From Geodermatophilus sabuli (GTDB lineage Bacteria > Actinomycetota > Actinomycetes > Mycobacteriales > Geodermatophilaceae): 64,000 nt of DNA. The stretch covers positions 42,581 to 106,580 of the forward strand of contig NZ_JAAGWF010000028.1 in the NCBI RefSeq assembly GCF_010686765.1, given 5' to 3'. This document shows positions 35,615 to 43,796 of this stretch, in pieces. How positions within the stretch are numbered: the first letter of the stretch is position 1; each line of letters opens with the position of its first letter. The notes under the pieces were generated by a model. That model was not told where the DNA came from. It saw only the letters and a list, made by a program, of their open reading frames with translations, and did not search any database. The position numbers were made by a program, and so were the translations under genes.

Positions 35615-37609
35615 CTACCCGAAGGTGACGAGGATGGTGACGCCGGTGCCGATGTCGACCACCTCGCCGGCCCGGGGGGTCTGCCGCAGGACACGGTTGC
35701 CGAAGAACTGGCTCACCTCGACCCGCAGGCCGGCGGCCTGGAGCGCCGCGGTCGCCTCCTCCTGGCTCGTGCCGACGACGTCGGGCACGGCGACCTGCGG
35801 CACGCCGACCGACACCTGGATGGTGACGGTGCTCTCGTAGGGCGCCTGGGTGGCCGGCCCCGGGGTGACGGCCATGACCTCCCCGGCGTCGACGTCGGCG
35901 CTGCGGCCCTCGGTGCGCTGCACGGTGAAACCGAGCGCCTCCAGGTTGGTGGTCGCGGCCTCCGGGGACAGGCCCACGACGTCGGGCACCGCGACCGGCT
36001 CGTGGCCGCGGCTGACGAAGACGGTGATGGGCTGGTCGCGGACCAGCGGCGTCCCGGCCTCCGGGTCGAAGCCGGTGACGTGGCCGACGGGCGTCTCGTT
36101 GTCGTAGTCCTGCACGACCTGGGGCAGCACCGGGACACCCTCGGCGAGCGCGGCCAGCACCGTGTCCTGCGGCTGGCCGACCAGCCCGGGGTCGACCTCG
36201 AAGCGCTCGGGGCCCTTGGACACGGTCAGCCGGACGTCGGTGCCCCGGATCGCGTCACCGCCCTCGGGGTCGGCGGCGATGACCACGCCGGCGGCGATGT
36301 CCTCGCTGAACTGCTCGTCGCAGCAGTCGGGGTCCAGGCCCGCCTCCTGCAGCAGGTCGATGGCCGAGCTCTGCTCCTTGCCGACCAGGGACGGGACGGT
36401 CGTCCAGCGGCCGGAGCCCATCCACCACCCGACCGCACCGATCGTGATCGCCAGCAGCAGGACGACCGCGACGGCCAGCCGGGCGCGGCGGCGGCGGATG
36501 TGCTGCGGGACGCCGGGTCGCGGCCGCTCCGGCGCCGGCCGGCGGCCGCCCACGTCGACGGTCGGGCCGGCACCCATGCCCGGCAGCATCGAGGTCCGCG
36601 CGCCGCGGCCGGGCCGGGTGCCGCTGCTGCTGAGGACCTCGGTGCCGTCGGCGGGCCCCGGGTCGCTGGGGTGGCGCGGGCGGCTGGGCCGGTTGGTCGG
36701 CCGGAGCGTGCCCGGGCCGGCGGTGCTGCGGCCGGTGGGCACCGGCACCCGGTCGACCCCCAGGTCGGTGCGCACGTCCTCGAGGTCGGCGAGGAACGCC
36801 CCGGCGTCCAGGGGCCGGACGGCGGGGTCACGGCGGGTGGTGCGGGCGACGAGCTCGTCGACCTGCCACGGGATGCCTGGCACCTCCTCCGAGGGCGTGG
36901 GCATGTCGTGGTGGACGTGCTGGTAGGCCACCGCCAGCGGGGTGTCGCCGCCGTAGGGCGGGTGCCCGGTGAGCATCTCGAAGAGGACCACCCCGGCGGC
37001 GTAGACGTCGCTGCGGGCGTCGGCCTTGCCGCGCTCGAGCTGCTCCGGGGAGAGGTAGGCGACCGTGCCGATGAGCACGCCGCCGGTGTGGCTGGTCTGC
37101 CCGGTGCCGGTGAGCGCGCGGGCCAGGCCGAAGTCGGCCACCTTCACCACGCCGTCGGTGCCGATGAGCACGTTCTCGGGCTTGATGTCACGGTGCACGA
37201 TGCCGGCCCGGTGGGCGGCGGTGAGGCCGGAGAGCACCGGCTCCAGGACGGCGAAGGCCTCGCCGACGGTGAGGCGGCCCCGGGCCTGGAGCAGGTCGCG
37301 CAGCGTGCGGCCGCGGACCAGCTCCATGACCAGGAAGACCAGTCCCTGGTCGCTGCCCTGGTCGCTGACCGACACGACGTTGGGGTGGCTGAGCATCGCC
37401 GCCGCCCGCGCCTCCCGCGTGAACCGGTCGACGAAGGTCGGGTCGTGGGCGAGGTGCTCGGCCATGACCTTGACCGCCACCGTGCGGTGCAACCGCAGGT
37501 CGGTGGCCGCGTAGACGGTGGACATGCCGCCGCGGGCGAGACGCTCCTCGAGCTGGTACCGCCCCTCGAGGAGCAGGCCGACCACGGGGTCGGTCACGGC
37601 GGTCTCCAC
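35615..37609 (-). CDS. PASTA-domain Ser/Thr protein kinase (PknL-like)
   Basis: The 664-residue receptor kinase has an intracellular Hanks-type kinase domain (residues about 15-275): glycine loop LARGGMSTVYAA, catalytic HRDIKPENV and VADFGLARAL. A proline-rich juxtamembrane linker follows, then one membrane helix at about 375-395 and four PASTA repeats outside the cell. PASTA repeats bind muropeptides or lipid II, so it probably senses cell-wall state. It lies near the Rv2175c homologue, a known PknL substrate in mycobacteria, but mycobacterial PknL lacks a comparable PASTA array, so equivalence is only positional. Activation-loop threonines are present. Confidence 0.92.
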   Translation of the reverse strand: METAVTDPVVGLLLEGRYQLEERLARGGMSTVYAATDLRLHRTVAVKVMAEHLAHDPTFVDRFTREARAAAMLSHPNVVSVSDQGSDQGLVFLVMELVRGRTLRDLLQARGRLTVGEAFAVLEPVLSGLTAAHRAGIVHRDIKPENVLIGTDGVVKVADFGLARALTGTGQTSHTGGVLIGTVAYLSPEQLERGKADARSDVYAAGVVLFEMLTGHPPYGGDTPLAVAYQHVHHDMPTPSEEVPGIPWQVDELVARTTRRDPAVRPLDAGAFLADLEDVRTDLGVDRVPVPTGRSTAGPGTLRPTNRPSRPRHPSDPGPADGTEVLSSSGTRPGRGARTSMLPGMGAGPTVDVGGRRPAPERPRPGVPQHIRRRRARLAVAVVLLLAITIGAVGWWMGSGRWTTVPSLVGKEQSSAIDLLQEAGLDPDCCDEQFSEDIAAGVVIAADPEGGDAIRGTDVRLTVSKGPERFEVDPGLVGQPQDTVLAALAEGVPVLPQVVQDYDNETPVGHVTGFDPEAGTPLVRDQPITVFVSRGHEPVAVPDVVGLSPEAATTNLEALGFTVQRTEGRSADVDAGEVMAVTPGPATQAPYESTVTIQVSVGVPQVAVPDVVGTSQEEATAALQAAGLRVEVSQFFGNRVLRQTPRAGEVVDIGTGVTILVTFG

Positions 37610-37728
37610 GCGGTCGAGTGTAGGAGCGGGGCGAGCCGGGACGGTCCGTACACGCGGGGTGGCCGATCACGTCGGGAGCACCCGCCCCACCCGCCCCGCC
37701 GGCCCACCCGGGGCAGCGGGGTCCTCCG

Positions 37729-39186
37729 TCAGGCCAGGTCGAGCCCGGGGTACAGGGGGTGGGCGTCGAGCAGCTCGGCAGCGGCGGCGCGGGTGCGGCC
37801 GGCGAGGCCGTCGGCCATCGCGTACCGCGCCCGCGAGGACCCGCCGTCCTGCGTCGCCGTCGGCGTGGTGCCCGAGAGGACGTCGACGATGAGCTCCGCG
37901 GTCCGGTCGAACTCGGCCGCGCCGAAGCCCCGCGTGGTCAGCGCCGGGGTGCCGATGCGGACGCCCGAGGTGTACCAGGCGCCGTTGGGGTCGGCCGGGA
38001 CGGAGTTGCGGTTGGTGACGATGCCGGCGTCCAGCAGCGCGGACTCCGCCTGCCGACCGGTCAGCCCGAAGCTGGTGACGTCGATGAGCACGATGTGGTT
38101 GTCGGTGCCGCCGGTGACCAGCGTCGCCCCGCGGCTGGTCAGCCCCTCGGCGAGGCTCTGCGCGTTGTCGGCCACGGCGCGGGCGTACCCGGCGAAGGCC
38201 GGCTGCCGGGCCTCGGCGAGCGCGACGGCCTTGGCGGCCATGACGTGCGGGAGCGGGCCGCCGAGGACCATCGGGCAGCCGCGGTCGACGGCGTCGGCGA
38301 ACTCCGGCTGGGCCAGAACCATGCCGCCCCGCGGGCCGCGCAGGGACTTGTGGGTGGTGGTGGTGACCACGTGCGCGTGCGGGACGGGGTCGAAGTCGCC
38401 GGTGAGGACCTTCCCGGCGACCAGGCCGGCGAAGTGGGCCATGTCGACGACGAGGGTGGCGCCCACCTCGTCGGCGATCTCGCGCATCGCGGCGAAGTCG
38501 ACCCGGCGCGGGTAGGCCGAGTAGCCGGCCATGAGGATGAGCGGCCGGAACTCCTTGGCCCGCTCCCGGACGAGGGCGTAGTCCAGCAGCCCGGTCTTCG
38601 GGTCGGTGCCGTAGGAGGACTGCTCGAACATCTTGCCGCTGATGTTGGGCCGGAAGCCGTGGGTGAGGTGGCCGCCGGCGTCCAGGCTCATGCCGAGCAT
38701 GCGCTGGTCGCCGAGGGCGCGGCGCAGCGTCGTCCAGTCCTCGGCGGTGAGGTCGTTGACGTGGGTGGCGCCGGCCTTCTCCAGGGCCGGCAGCTCGACG
38801 CGCTGGGCCAGCACCGCCCAGAAGGCGACCAGGTTGGCGTCGATGCCCGAGTGCGGCTGGACGTAGGCGTACGGCGCGCCGAACAGCTCGCGGGCGTGCT
38901 CGGCGGCCAGCGCCTCGACCGTGTCGACGTTCTGGCAGCCGGCGTAGAAGCGGTGCCCGACGGTGCCCTCGGCGTACTTGTCGCTGAACCAGTTCCCCAT
39001 CGTGAGCAGCACAGCGGGGCTCGCGTAGTTCTCGCTGGCGATCAGCTTGAGCGAGGCGCGCTGGTCGGCGAGCTCCGCGCCGATCGCCTCGGCCACGCGG
39101 GGCTCGACGGCCCCGATGACCTGCAGGGCGCTGCGGTAGGCCGCCGACGCGGTGGCGGGGTCGAAGGAGGCGGTGGCGTCGGTCAT
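37729..39186 (-). CDS. glyA: Serine hydroxymethyltransferase, long form
   Basis: The 485-residue PLP enzyme interconverts serine and glycine with tetrahydrofolate. The PLP lysine lies in [14 protein letters not shown], with the glycine-rich [12 protein letters not shown] and HITHG-like GGHLTHGF regions before it. It is about 60 residues longer than E. coli GlyA. Part is an N-terminal extension, and about 35 extra residues around [18 protein letters not shown] lie before the cofactor segment. A similar long form occurs in Streptomyces (from memory). A ZTP riboswitch in its leader ties expression to one-carbon shortage. The ATG is preceded by GGAG at suitable distance. Confidence 0.95.
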   Translation of the reverse strand: MTDATASFDPATASAAYRSALQVIGAVEPRVAEAIGAELADQRASLKLIASENYASPAVLLTMGNWFSDKYAEGTVGHRFYAGCQNVDTVEALAAEHARELFGAPYAYVQPHSGIDANLVAFWAVLAQRVELPALEKAGATHVNDLTAEDWTTLRRALGDQRMLGMSLDAGGHLTHGFRPNISGKMFEQSSYGTDPKTGLLDYALVRERAKEFRPLILMAGYSAYPRRVDFAAMREIADEVGATLVVDMAHFAGLVAGKVLTGDFDPVPHAHVVTTTTHKSLRGPRGGMVLAQPEFADAVDRGCPMVLGGPLPHVMAAKAVALAEARQPAFAGYARAVADNAQSLAEGLTSRGATLVTGGTDNHIVLIDVTSFGLTGRQAESALLDAGIVTNRNSVPADPNGAWYTSGVRIGTPALTTRGFGAAEFDRTAELIVDVLSGTTPTATQDGGSSRARYAMADGLAGRTRAAAAELLDAHPLYPGLDLA

Positions 39187-39214
39187 CGGAGAACTCCAGC
39201 GCGGTCGACGTCGG

Positions 39215-39295
39215 GGGGTGCCCAGGCGCCCGGCGGGGAACTGCGGGCCGCTCCACGGTGGTCGTCCACCTCGATGCGCCAGTCACGGCCCCGCG
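39215..39295 (-). promoter_or_regulatory. ZTP riboswitch (pfl motif)
   Basis: Read on the minus strand the leader shows the conserved 5' part CCGTGACTGGCGC, a GGTGGACGACCACC hairpin with GGAGCGGCC after it, a variable linker, and the 3' core CCGGGCGCCTGGGCA. These are the blocks of the pfl motif. Binding of ZTP or ZMP, which accumulate when 10-formyl-THF is short, raises expression of folate genes, and glyA is among its most frequent targets. About 28 bases lie between the core and the ATG, favouring control of translation. Confidence 0.92.
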
Positions 39296-39312
39296 GTGAT
39301 CCTAGCCGCGGA

Positions 39313-40443
39313 TCAGCGCGCTGCCGCGATGGTGTCGCGGGGCACCGCTGTGACGTCGTCGACCCCGCACAGCGCCATCGTGTGGGCGAGCTCGGCGGTG
39401 AGCCCGGACAGCACCCGGGTCACCCCCTGCCGGCCGCCGGTGGCCAGCCCCCACACCGCCGGGCGGCCGACGAACACCGCCCGGGCGCCGAGGGCCAGCG
39501 CGGTCAGCACGTCCGAGCCCGAGCGGATGCCGCCGTCGACGTAGACCTCCACCTCGTCGCCGACCGCGTCGACCACCTCGGGCAGCGCGTGCGCGGTGGC
39601 CACCGCCGGGTCGGCCTGCCGGCCGCCGTGGTTGGAGACCCACACCGCCGCGGCGCCCGCCTGCACGCAGCGCGCCGCGTCGTCGCCGCGGAGCACGCCC
39701 TTCACCACGACCGGCAGGCCGGAGAGGTCGGCGAAGCGGCCGATGTCGTCGAACGCCCACGCGGGGGTGGGTGCCGCGGGGTGCCCGGCGGCCGGCCGGT
39801 TGGCCAGGGGGAGGTCGGCGGGCAGGGCGAAACCGGAGACGAGGTCGCGCAGCCGCCGCCCGAACACCGGCATGTCCACGGTCAGCACCAGTGCCCGGTA
39901 GCCGGCGGCGCCGGCGCGGCGGGCGACGTCCTCGGTGTGGGCCGGGGAGTGGACCCGGTAGAGCTGGAAGAACTTCGGGGCGTCGGGTGCGACGGCGGTC
40001 AGCTCGGCCAGCTCGGTGCTCGCCGACGTGGAGACGGTCATGAGCGCCCCCGCGGCCGCGGCTCCCTCGGCGGTGCCGCGCTCCCCGTCCGCGTGCGCCA
40101 TCGTCTGGTACGCCCAGGGCGCGACCCCCACCGGCGTCGCGACCTCGCTGCCCAGCAGGCTGGTGCCCAGCGAGGGTGCGGGCTCACCGCGCAGCACGCG
40201 GGGCCGCAGCCGCCAGGACCGCCAGGCGGCGGGGGCCTCGCGCAGGGTGGTCTCGGACTCGGCGCCGCCGGCGAAGAAGTCGGCGACGTCGGGCGCCAGC
40301 AGCTCCCGCGCGCGGGTCTCCAGGGCCGTCAGATCGAGCAGATCGGGGGCGGGGCGGTCGTCCGGGGCCTCGCCGGGCCGTCGCTGGCGGGGCGTCCCGG
40401 GGACGCCACCGGCCACCGTGGGTGTCTGGTCTGCGTGCGCCAT
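39313..40443 (-). CDS. FMN-dependent alpha-hydroxy-acid oxidase
   Basis: The 376-residue TIM-barrel flavoenzyme belongs to the lactate oxidase, lactate 2-monooxygenase and glycolate oxidase family. The catalytic base is the histidine in VWVSNHGGRQ near residue 265. FFQLYRVHSP holds a substrate tyrosine and arginine, VVVKGVLRGDDA the FMN lysine, and VDGGIRSGSD the phosphate site. The ATG at 40443 is only 13 bases from the ATG of the divergent gene. Substrate is not determined; lactate is most likely. Confidence 0.9.
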   Translation of the reverse strand: MAHADQTPTVAGGVPGTPRQRRPGEAPDDRPAPDLLDLTALETRARELLAPDVADFFAGGAESETTLREAPAAWRSWRLRPRVLRGEPAPSLGTSLLGSEVATPVGVAPWAYQTMAHADGERGTAEGAAAAGALMTVSTSASTELAELTAVAPDAPKFFQLYRVHSPAHTEDVARRAGAAGYRALVLTVDMPVFGRRLRDLVSGFALPADLPLANRPAAGHPAAPTPAWAFDDIGRFADLSGLPVVVKGVLRGDDAARCVQAGAAAVWVSNHGGRQADPAVATAHALPEVVDAVGDEVEVYVDGGIRSGSDVLTALALGARAVFVGRPAVWGLATGGRQGVTRVLSGLTAELAHTMALCGVDDVTAVPRDTIAAAR

Positions 40444-40457
40444 AGGCTCGCACCCTA
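40443..40457. promoter_or_regulatory. Interlocking divergent leaderless promoters
   Basis: The 13-base gap between two divergent ATG codons contains TAGGCT on the plus strand (40443-40448) and TAGGGT on the minus strand (40457-40452). Each lies eight bases before the ATG it would serve and shares its first base with the start codon of the opposite gene. Neither gene has room for a ribosome-binding site, so both messages are probably leaderless and compete for the same DNA. Confidence 0.55.
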
Positions 40458-40780
40458 TGGAGACGCTCACCCCCGCAGAGGTCGCCACCGCACTGGGGGT
40501 CTCACCGAACCGGGTCCGGCAGCTGGTGCGCGAGCGCAAGCTCATGGCCGTCCCCGGCAGCGGCAACAGCCGGATCCCCGCCGACTTCCTGCAGGACGGC
40601 GCCGTCCTCAGGCACCTCCCCGGGCTGATCACCGTCCTCCGGGACGGCGGTTTCCGGGACGAGGAGGTCTTCGAGTGGCTGTTCCGCGACGACGAGTCGC
40701 TGCCGGGCACCCCCGTCCAGGCGCTGCGCGACGACCGGCACACCGAGGTCACCCGCCGGGCCCAGGCGCTGGCCTTCTGA
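40457..40780 (+). CDS. Rv2175c-like winged-helix DNA-binding protein
   Basis: The 107-residue protein resembles Rv2175c of M. tuberculosis. A MerR-like helix-turn-helix (LTPAEVATALGVSPNRVRQLVRERKL, residues 4-29) is followed by a wing with VPGSGNSRIPADFL and a C-terminal part with LRDDRHTEVTRRAQALAF. In mycobacteria it is phosphorylated by PknL, which stops DNA binding; here the kinase gene lies 3 kb away with glyA and the oxidase between. It may regulate the divergent gene. The ATG is chosen by homology. Confidence 0.88.
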   Translation: METLTPAEVATALGVSPNRVRQLVRERKLMAVPGSGNSRIPADFLQDGAVLRHLPGLITVLRDGGFRDEEVFEWLFRDDESLPGTPVQALRDDRHTEVTRRAQALAF

Positions 40781-40796
40781 GCGGGACGCCGTCGCC

Positions 40797-41147
40797 GTGG
40801 GCCAGCTGACCTACCTGGCGCTGCTGGTCGGCTGCCTGGTGGTGACCGCGCCGCTGGAGCTCGTCCTGCGGGTGCGGGTCTACGCCCGGTGGCGGCGGCT
40901 GGCGCTGGCGGTCGCCCCCGAGTTCGTCGTGTTCGTGGTGTGGGTGCTGTACGCGATCGCGCAGGGCCACTGGGCGTACTCCGGCGAGCGCACCCTCGGC
41001 GTCCGGCTGCCGGGGGGCGTCCCGGTCGAGGAGGTGCTGTTCTTCCTCGTCGTCCCGCTGTGCTCGGTGCTGGCGCTGGAGGCGGTGCGGAAGGTGACCG
41101 GCTGGGACGCCGGGTACCCCGCGGAGGAGGCGGAGGCCCAGCGATGA
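40797..41147 (+). CDS. crtYc: Lycopene cyclase subunit, CrtYc type
   Basis: The 116-residue membrane protein has three hydrophobic helices and the motif PVEEVLFF, the PxEE signature of heterodimeric lycopene cyclases. With CrtYd it closes the end ring of lycopene. Equivalent pairs give beta rings (CrtYc/d) or C50 epsilon rings (CrtYe/f with CrtEb); no CrtEb is in the window, so beta-cyclisation is more likely. The GTG is preceded by a short gap after the DNA-binding protein gene, and the stop overlaps the next ATG by four bases. Confidence 0.9.
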   Translation: MGQLTYLALLVGCLVVTAPLELVLRVRVYARWRRLALAVAPEFVVFVVWVLYAIAQGHWAYSGERTLGVRLPGGVPVEEVLFFLVVPLCSVLALEAVRKVTGWDAGYPAEEAEAQR

Positions 41148-41491
41148 GCTACTCCACCCTCGCCGTCGTCGCGGTGCTCGCCGTGCTCGTCGTCGACCTG
41201 GCCGTCTACCGGACCCGCATGGTCACCCGGCCGGTGTTCTGGGTGGCCTACGCGATCATCATCACCTTCCAGCTGCTGATGAACGGCGTCCTCACCGGGC
41301 TGGACGTCGTCACCTACGACCCGGAGACGATCTGGGGCCCGCGGATCGCCTACGCGCCGGTCGAGGACCTGCTGTTCGGCTTCGCCATGGTGACCCTGAC
41401 CCTGGCCAGCTGGGCGGCGGTCAACCGGCGGGCGAACACCGCGAGCCGGCGGGGCCGCGGCACCCGCACCCGCCGGTCGAGCACCCGGTAG
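41144..41491 (+). CDS. crtYd: Lycopene cyclase subunit, CrtYd type
   Basis: The 115-residue second subunit has three membrane helices and the signature PVEDLLFGF near residue 72. It begins four bases inside crtYc (ATGA), so the two subunits are made together. Its last 142 bases run antisense through the 3' end of crtB, including the PVED motif and the basic C-terminal tail. The pair works on lycopene made by the facing crtB-crtI-crtE genes. Confidence 0.9.
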   Translation: MSYSTLAVVAVLAVLVVDLAVYRTRMVTRPVFWVAYAIIITFQLLMNGVLTGLDVVTYDPETIWGPRIAYAPVEDLLFGFAMVTLTLASWAAVNRRANTASRRGRGTRTRRSSTR

Positions 41492-42303
41492 TCGGCCCGC
41501 TCGATCTCGGTGAGGATGCCGCCGTAGAGGTCGGTGGCCGCCCGCACGCAGTCGCGCGACTCCGGCGCGAGCATCGGCGTCCCGGGGGCGGCGTCGTCGT
41601 AGCGGCGCCGGACGATCGCGACCATCTCCCGCATCAGCTCGCGGAATCCGGCGTCGAAGCGCTTGGCCGCCAGCTGCTCGCGGGTCACCCCGTGCGCGGC
41701 CATGAGGTCGGCGGGCAGGTAGACCCGGCCGCGGTCGACGTCCTCGGCGACGTCGCGCAGGAAGTTGGTCAGCTGGAAGGCCTCGCCCAGGGCGACGGCG
41801 TGCGGCGCGGCCTCCTCCCGGCTGACGCCCGGCGCGGTGCCGAGGACGGGCAGCACCTGCAGGCCGATGACCGAGGCCGAGCCCCACATGTAACGGTCCA
41901 GGGCGTCCATGTCGGCGTAGCCGGTGACGTCGAGGTCGCTGGTCATGGCGGCGAGGAAGTCGACCAGGTGCTCGACGGCGATGCCGTGGCGGCGGTAGGT
42001 GTGCACGAGGGCCAGCCGCACCGGGTCGTCGGACCAGCCGGTCTCCAGCTCGGCGAGCACCGCGCGGGACCAGTCGGCGAGGTCCCCGGCCGGGTCGGCG
42101 CCGGGGTGGTCGACCAGGTCGTCGGCGGTGCGGGCCGCGGCGTAGAGCGCGTGCACGGCCGGCCGCCGGTCGGGGGTCAGCAGCCGGGTGGCCAGGTGGT
42201 AGCTCTTGCCGTGCCGGGCGGCGATCGCGGCGCAGTGCCGGTAGGCGGCGTCCAGCCGGGCCTGGCGGTCGGCCCGGGTCAGCGGCCGGTCGGTGGTGGT
42301 CAC
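41350..42303 (-). CDS. crtB: Phytoene synthase
   Basis: The 317-residue enzyme joins two geranylgeranyl diphosphates head to head. The first aspartate motif is AARTADDLVD near residue 70 and the second is NFLRDVAEDVDRGRVYLP near residue 200. ADYRVLDRRVRVP marks the end of the conserved core. About 30 basic residues beyond this run on into DNA that codes crtYd on the other strand. The GTG overlaps the crtI stop (GTGA), placing it third in crtE-crtI-crtB. Confidence 0.94.
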   Translation of the reverse strand: MTTTDRPLTRADRQARLDAAYRHCAAIAARHGKSYHLATRLLTPDRRPAVHALYAAARTADDLVDHPGADPAGDLADWSRAVLAELETGWSDDPVRLALVHTYRRHGIAVEHLVDFLAAMTSDLDVTGYADMDALDRYMWGSASVIGLQVLPVLGTAPGVSREEAAPHAVALGEAFQLTNFLRDVAEDVDRGRVYLPADLMAAHGVTREQLAAKRFDAGFRELMREMVAIVRRRYDDAAPGTPMLAPESRDCVRAATDLYGGILTEIERADYRVLDRRVRVPRPRRLAVFARRLTAAQLARVRVTMAKPNSRSSTGA

Positions 42304-43796
42304 CGCTGCACCGGCCCGGTGATGCGCTCGGCGGCGAGCCGGCCGCTGATGACCACCATCGGCACGCCGACCCCGGGCTGCACCGACGACCCGGCGAGGA
42401 CGACGTTCTCGGGGCCGCGGCGGGGGAGGGTCGGCGTCCGGAACGGGCCGGTCTGCCCGAAGGTGTGCGCCAGGGCGAACGGGGTCCCGGCGGCCATGCC
42501 CTGGGCGGCCCAGGTCAGGGGGGTGTCCATGTGCTCCACCTCGATCGCGCCGGTGAGGCCGGTCCAGCCGCGGGCCTCGAGGGTGGCGAGCACCTCGTCG
42601 CGGTACCGGGGGCCCAGGGTGGTCCAGTCCAGGTCGGGGTTGCCGCCGCTGTGCCGGTCCAGGTTGGGCGTGGGGGCGACGACGCTCAGCACCTGGCCGC
42701 CGTCGGGGGCCAGGCTGCGGTCGGTGCGCGACGGCATGCTCACCAGCAGGCTCGGGTCGCTCATGGGGCGGCCGTCCCGGGTGAGCTCGTCGAACACCTG
42801 CTGCCAGGCGGCGCCGAAGCTGATCGTGTGGTGCGCCTGTCCGGGCAGGTCGGCCCGCACCCCCACGTGCAGGGCGACGCAGGACGGCGAGTGCACCGGG
42901 CGGCGCCGCCGGGCGGTCCCGGGCACCAGCCGCCCGGGCTGGTCGACCGTGACGACGACGGCGTCGGCCGGGAGCCGCTCGCCGTCCTCGAGCAGCACGC
43001 CGGTGACCCGCCGGCCGGTGAGCTCGAGCTCGCGGACGCCGGTGTCGTAGCGCAGGACCACGCCGGCGTCCCCGGCGGCGGCGGCCATCGCGCGGGGGAC
43101 GGCGGCGATCCCGCCCATCGGGTGCCAGACGCCGGCGCCGATGTCGAGCTGGGCGATGACGGCGTACGCGGCGATGGCCCGGAACGGCGAGACCCCCGCG
43201 TAGAGGGCCTGGAAGCTGAACAGCCGCCGCAGCCGGTCGTCGGTGAAGTAGCGGGCGACGTGGGTCGACAGCCGGCCGAACCCGCCGCGCCGCACCAGCG
43301 CGACCAGCTCCGGGCCGAGCAGGTCCAGCGGGCTGTCGAGGTTGCGGTCGATGAAGGTGTCGAGCTGCAGCCGGTACAGCTCGGCGAGGTCGGCCAGGTA
43401 GCGGCGCAGCGCGACCGCCTCGGCCGGGCCGCACAGCGCCGCGACCTCGGCGGCGAACGCCTCGGCGTCCGCGTGCACGTCCAGGTGCGAGCCGTCGGCG
43501 AACCGGGCGCGGTAGGTCGTCTCCAGCGGGACCAGCGTCAGCCGGTCCTCGAGCTTCTCGCCGACCGCGGCCAGGGTGTCGGCGACCAGTTCCGGGGCGG
43601 TGAACACCGAGGGGCCGGTGTCAAGCTGGTACCCGGCGGACTCGATCCGGCCGGCCCGGCCCCCGGGCCCCGACGCCCGCTCCACGACGGTCACCTCGCG
43701 GCCGGCACCGCGCAGCCGCAGCGCCGCGGACAGCCCGGCCAGCCCGGCGCCGACGACGACGACGCGGTCGGTGCGCCCCGGGACGGTGCGGACCAT
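42300..43796 (-). CDS. crtI: Phytoene desaturase
   Basis: The 498-residue FAD enzyme converts phytoene to lycopene in four steps. The N-terminal dinucleotide motif is VVVVGAGLAGLSAALRLRGAG, and the C-terminal CrtI signature is VVLAGSSVQPGVGVPMVVISG. The substrate-binding middle (FSFQALYAGVSPFRAIA) fits bacterial CrtI. Its ATG overlaps the crtE stop by one base, and its stop overlaps the crtB start by four. Step number cannot be read from the sequence. Confidence 0.94.
   Translation of the reverse strand: MVRTVPGRTDRVVVVGAGLAGLSAALRLRGAGREVTVVERASGPGGRAGRIESAGYQLDTGPSVFTAPELVADTLAAVGEKLEDRLTLVPLETTYRARFADGSHLDVHADAEAFAAEVAALCGPAEAVALRRYLADLAELYRLQLDTFIDRNLDSPLDLLGPELVALVRRGGFGRLSTHVARYFTDDRLRRLFSFQALYAGVSPFRAIAAYAVIAQLDIGAGVWHPMGGIAAVPRAMAAAAGDAGVVLRYDTGVRELELTGRRVTGVLLEDGERLPADAVVVTVDQPGRLVPGTARRRRPVHSPSCVALHVGVRADLPGQAHHTISFGAAWQQVFDELTRDGRPMSDPSLLVSMPSRTDRSLAPDGGQVLSVVAPTPNLDRHSGGNPDLDWTTLGPRYRDEVLATLEARGWTGLTGAIEVEHMDTPLTWAAQGMAAGTPFALAHTFGQTGPFRTPTLPRRGPENVVLAGSSVQPGVGVPMVVISGRLAAERITGPVQR

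Noticed and set aside
37759..40809. A 1016-codon plus-strand open frame over glyA and the FMN oxidase
   Set aside because: It is antisense to two well-supported enzymes and shows no domain or signal.
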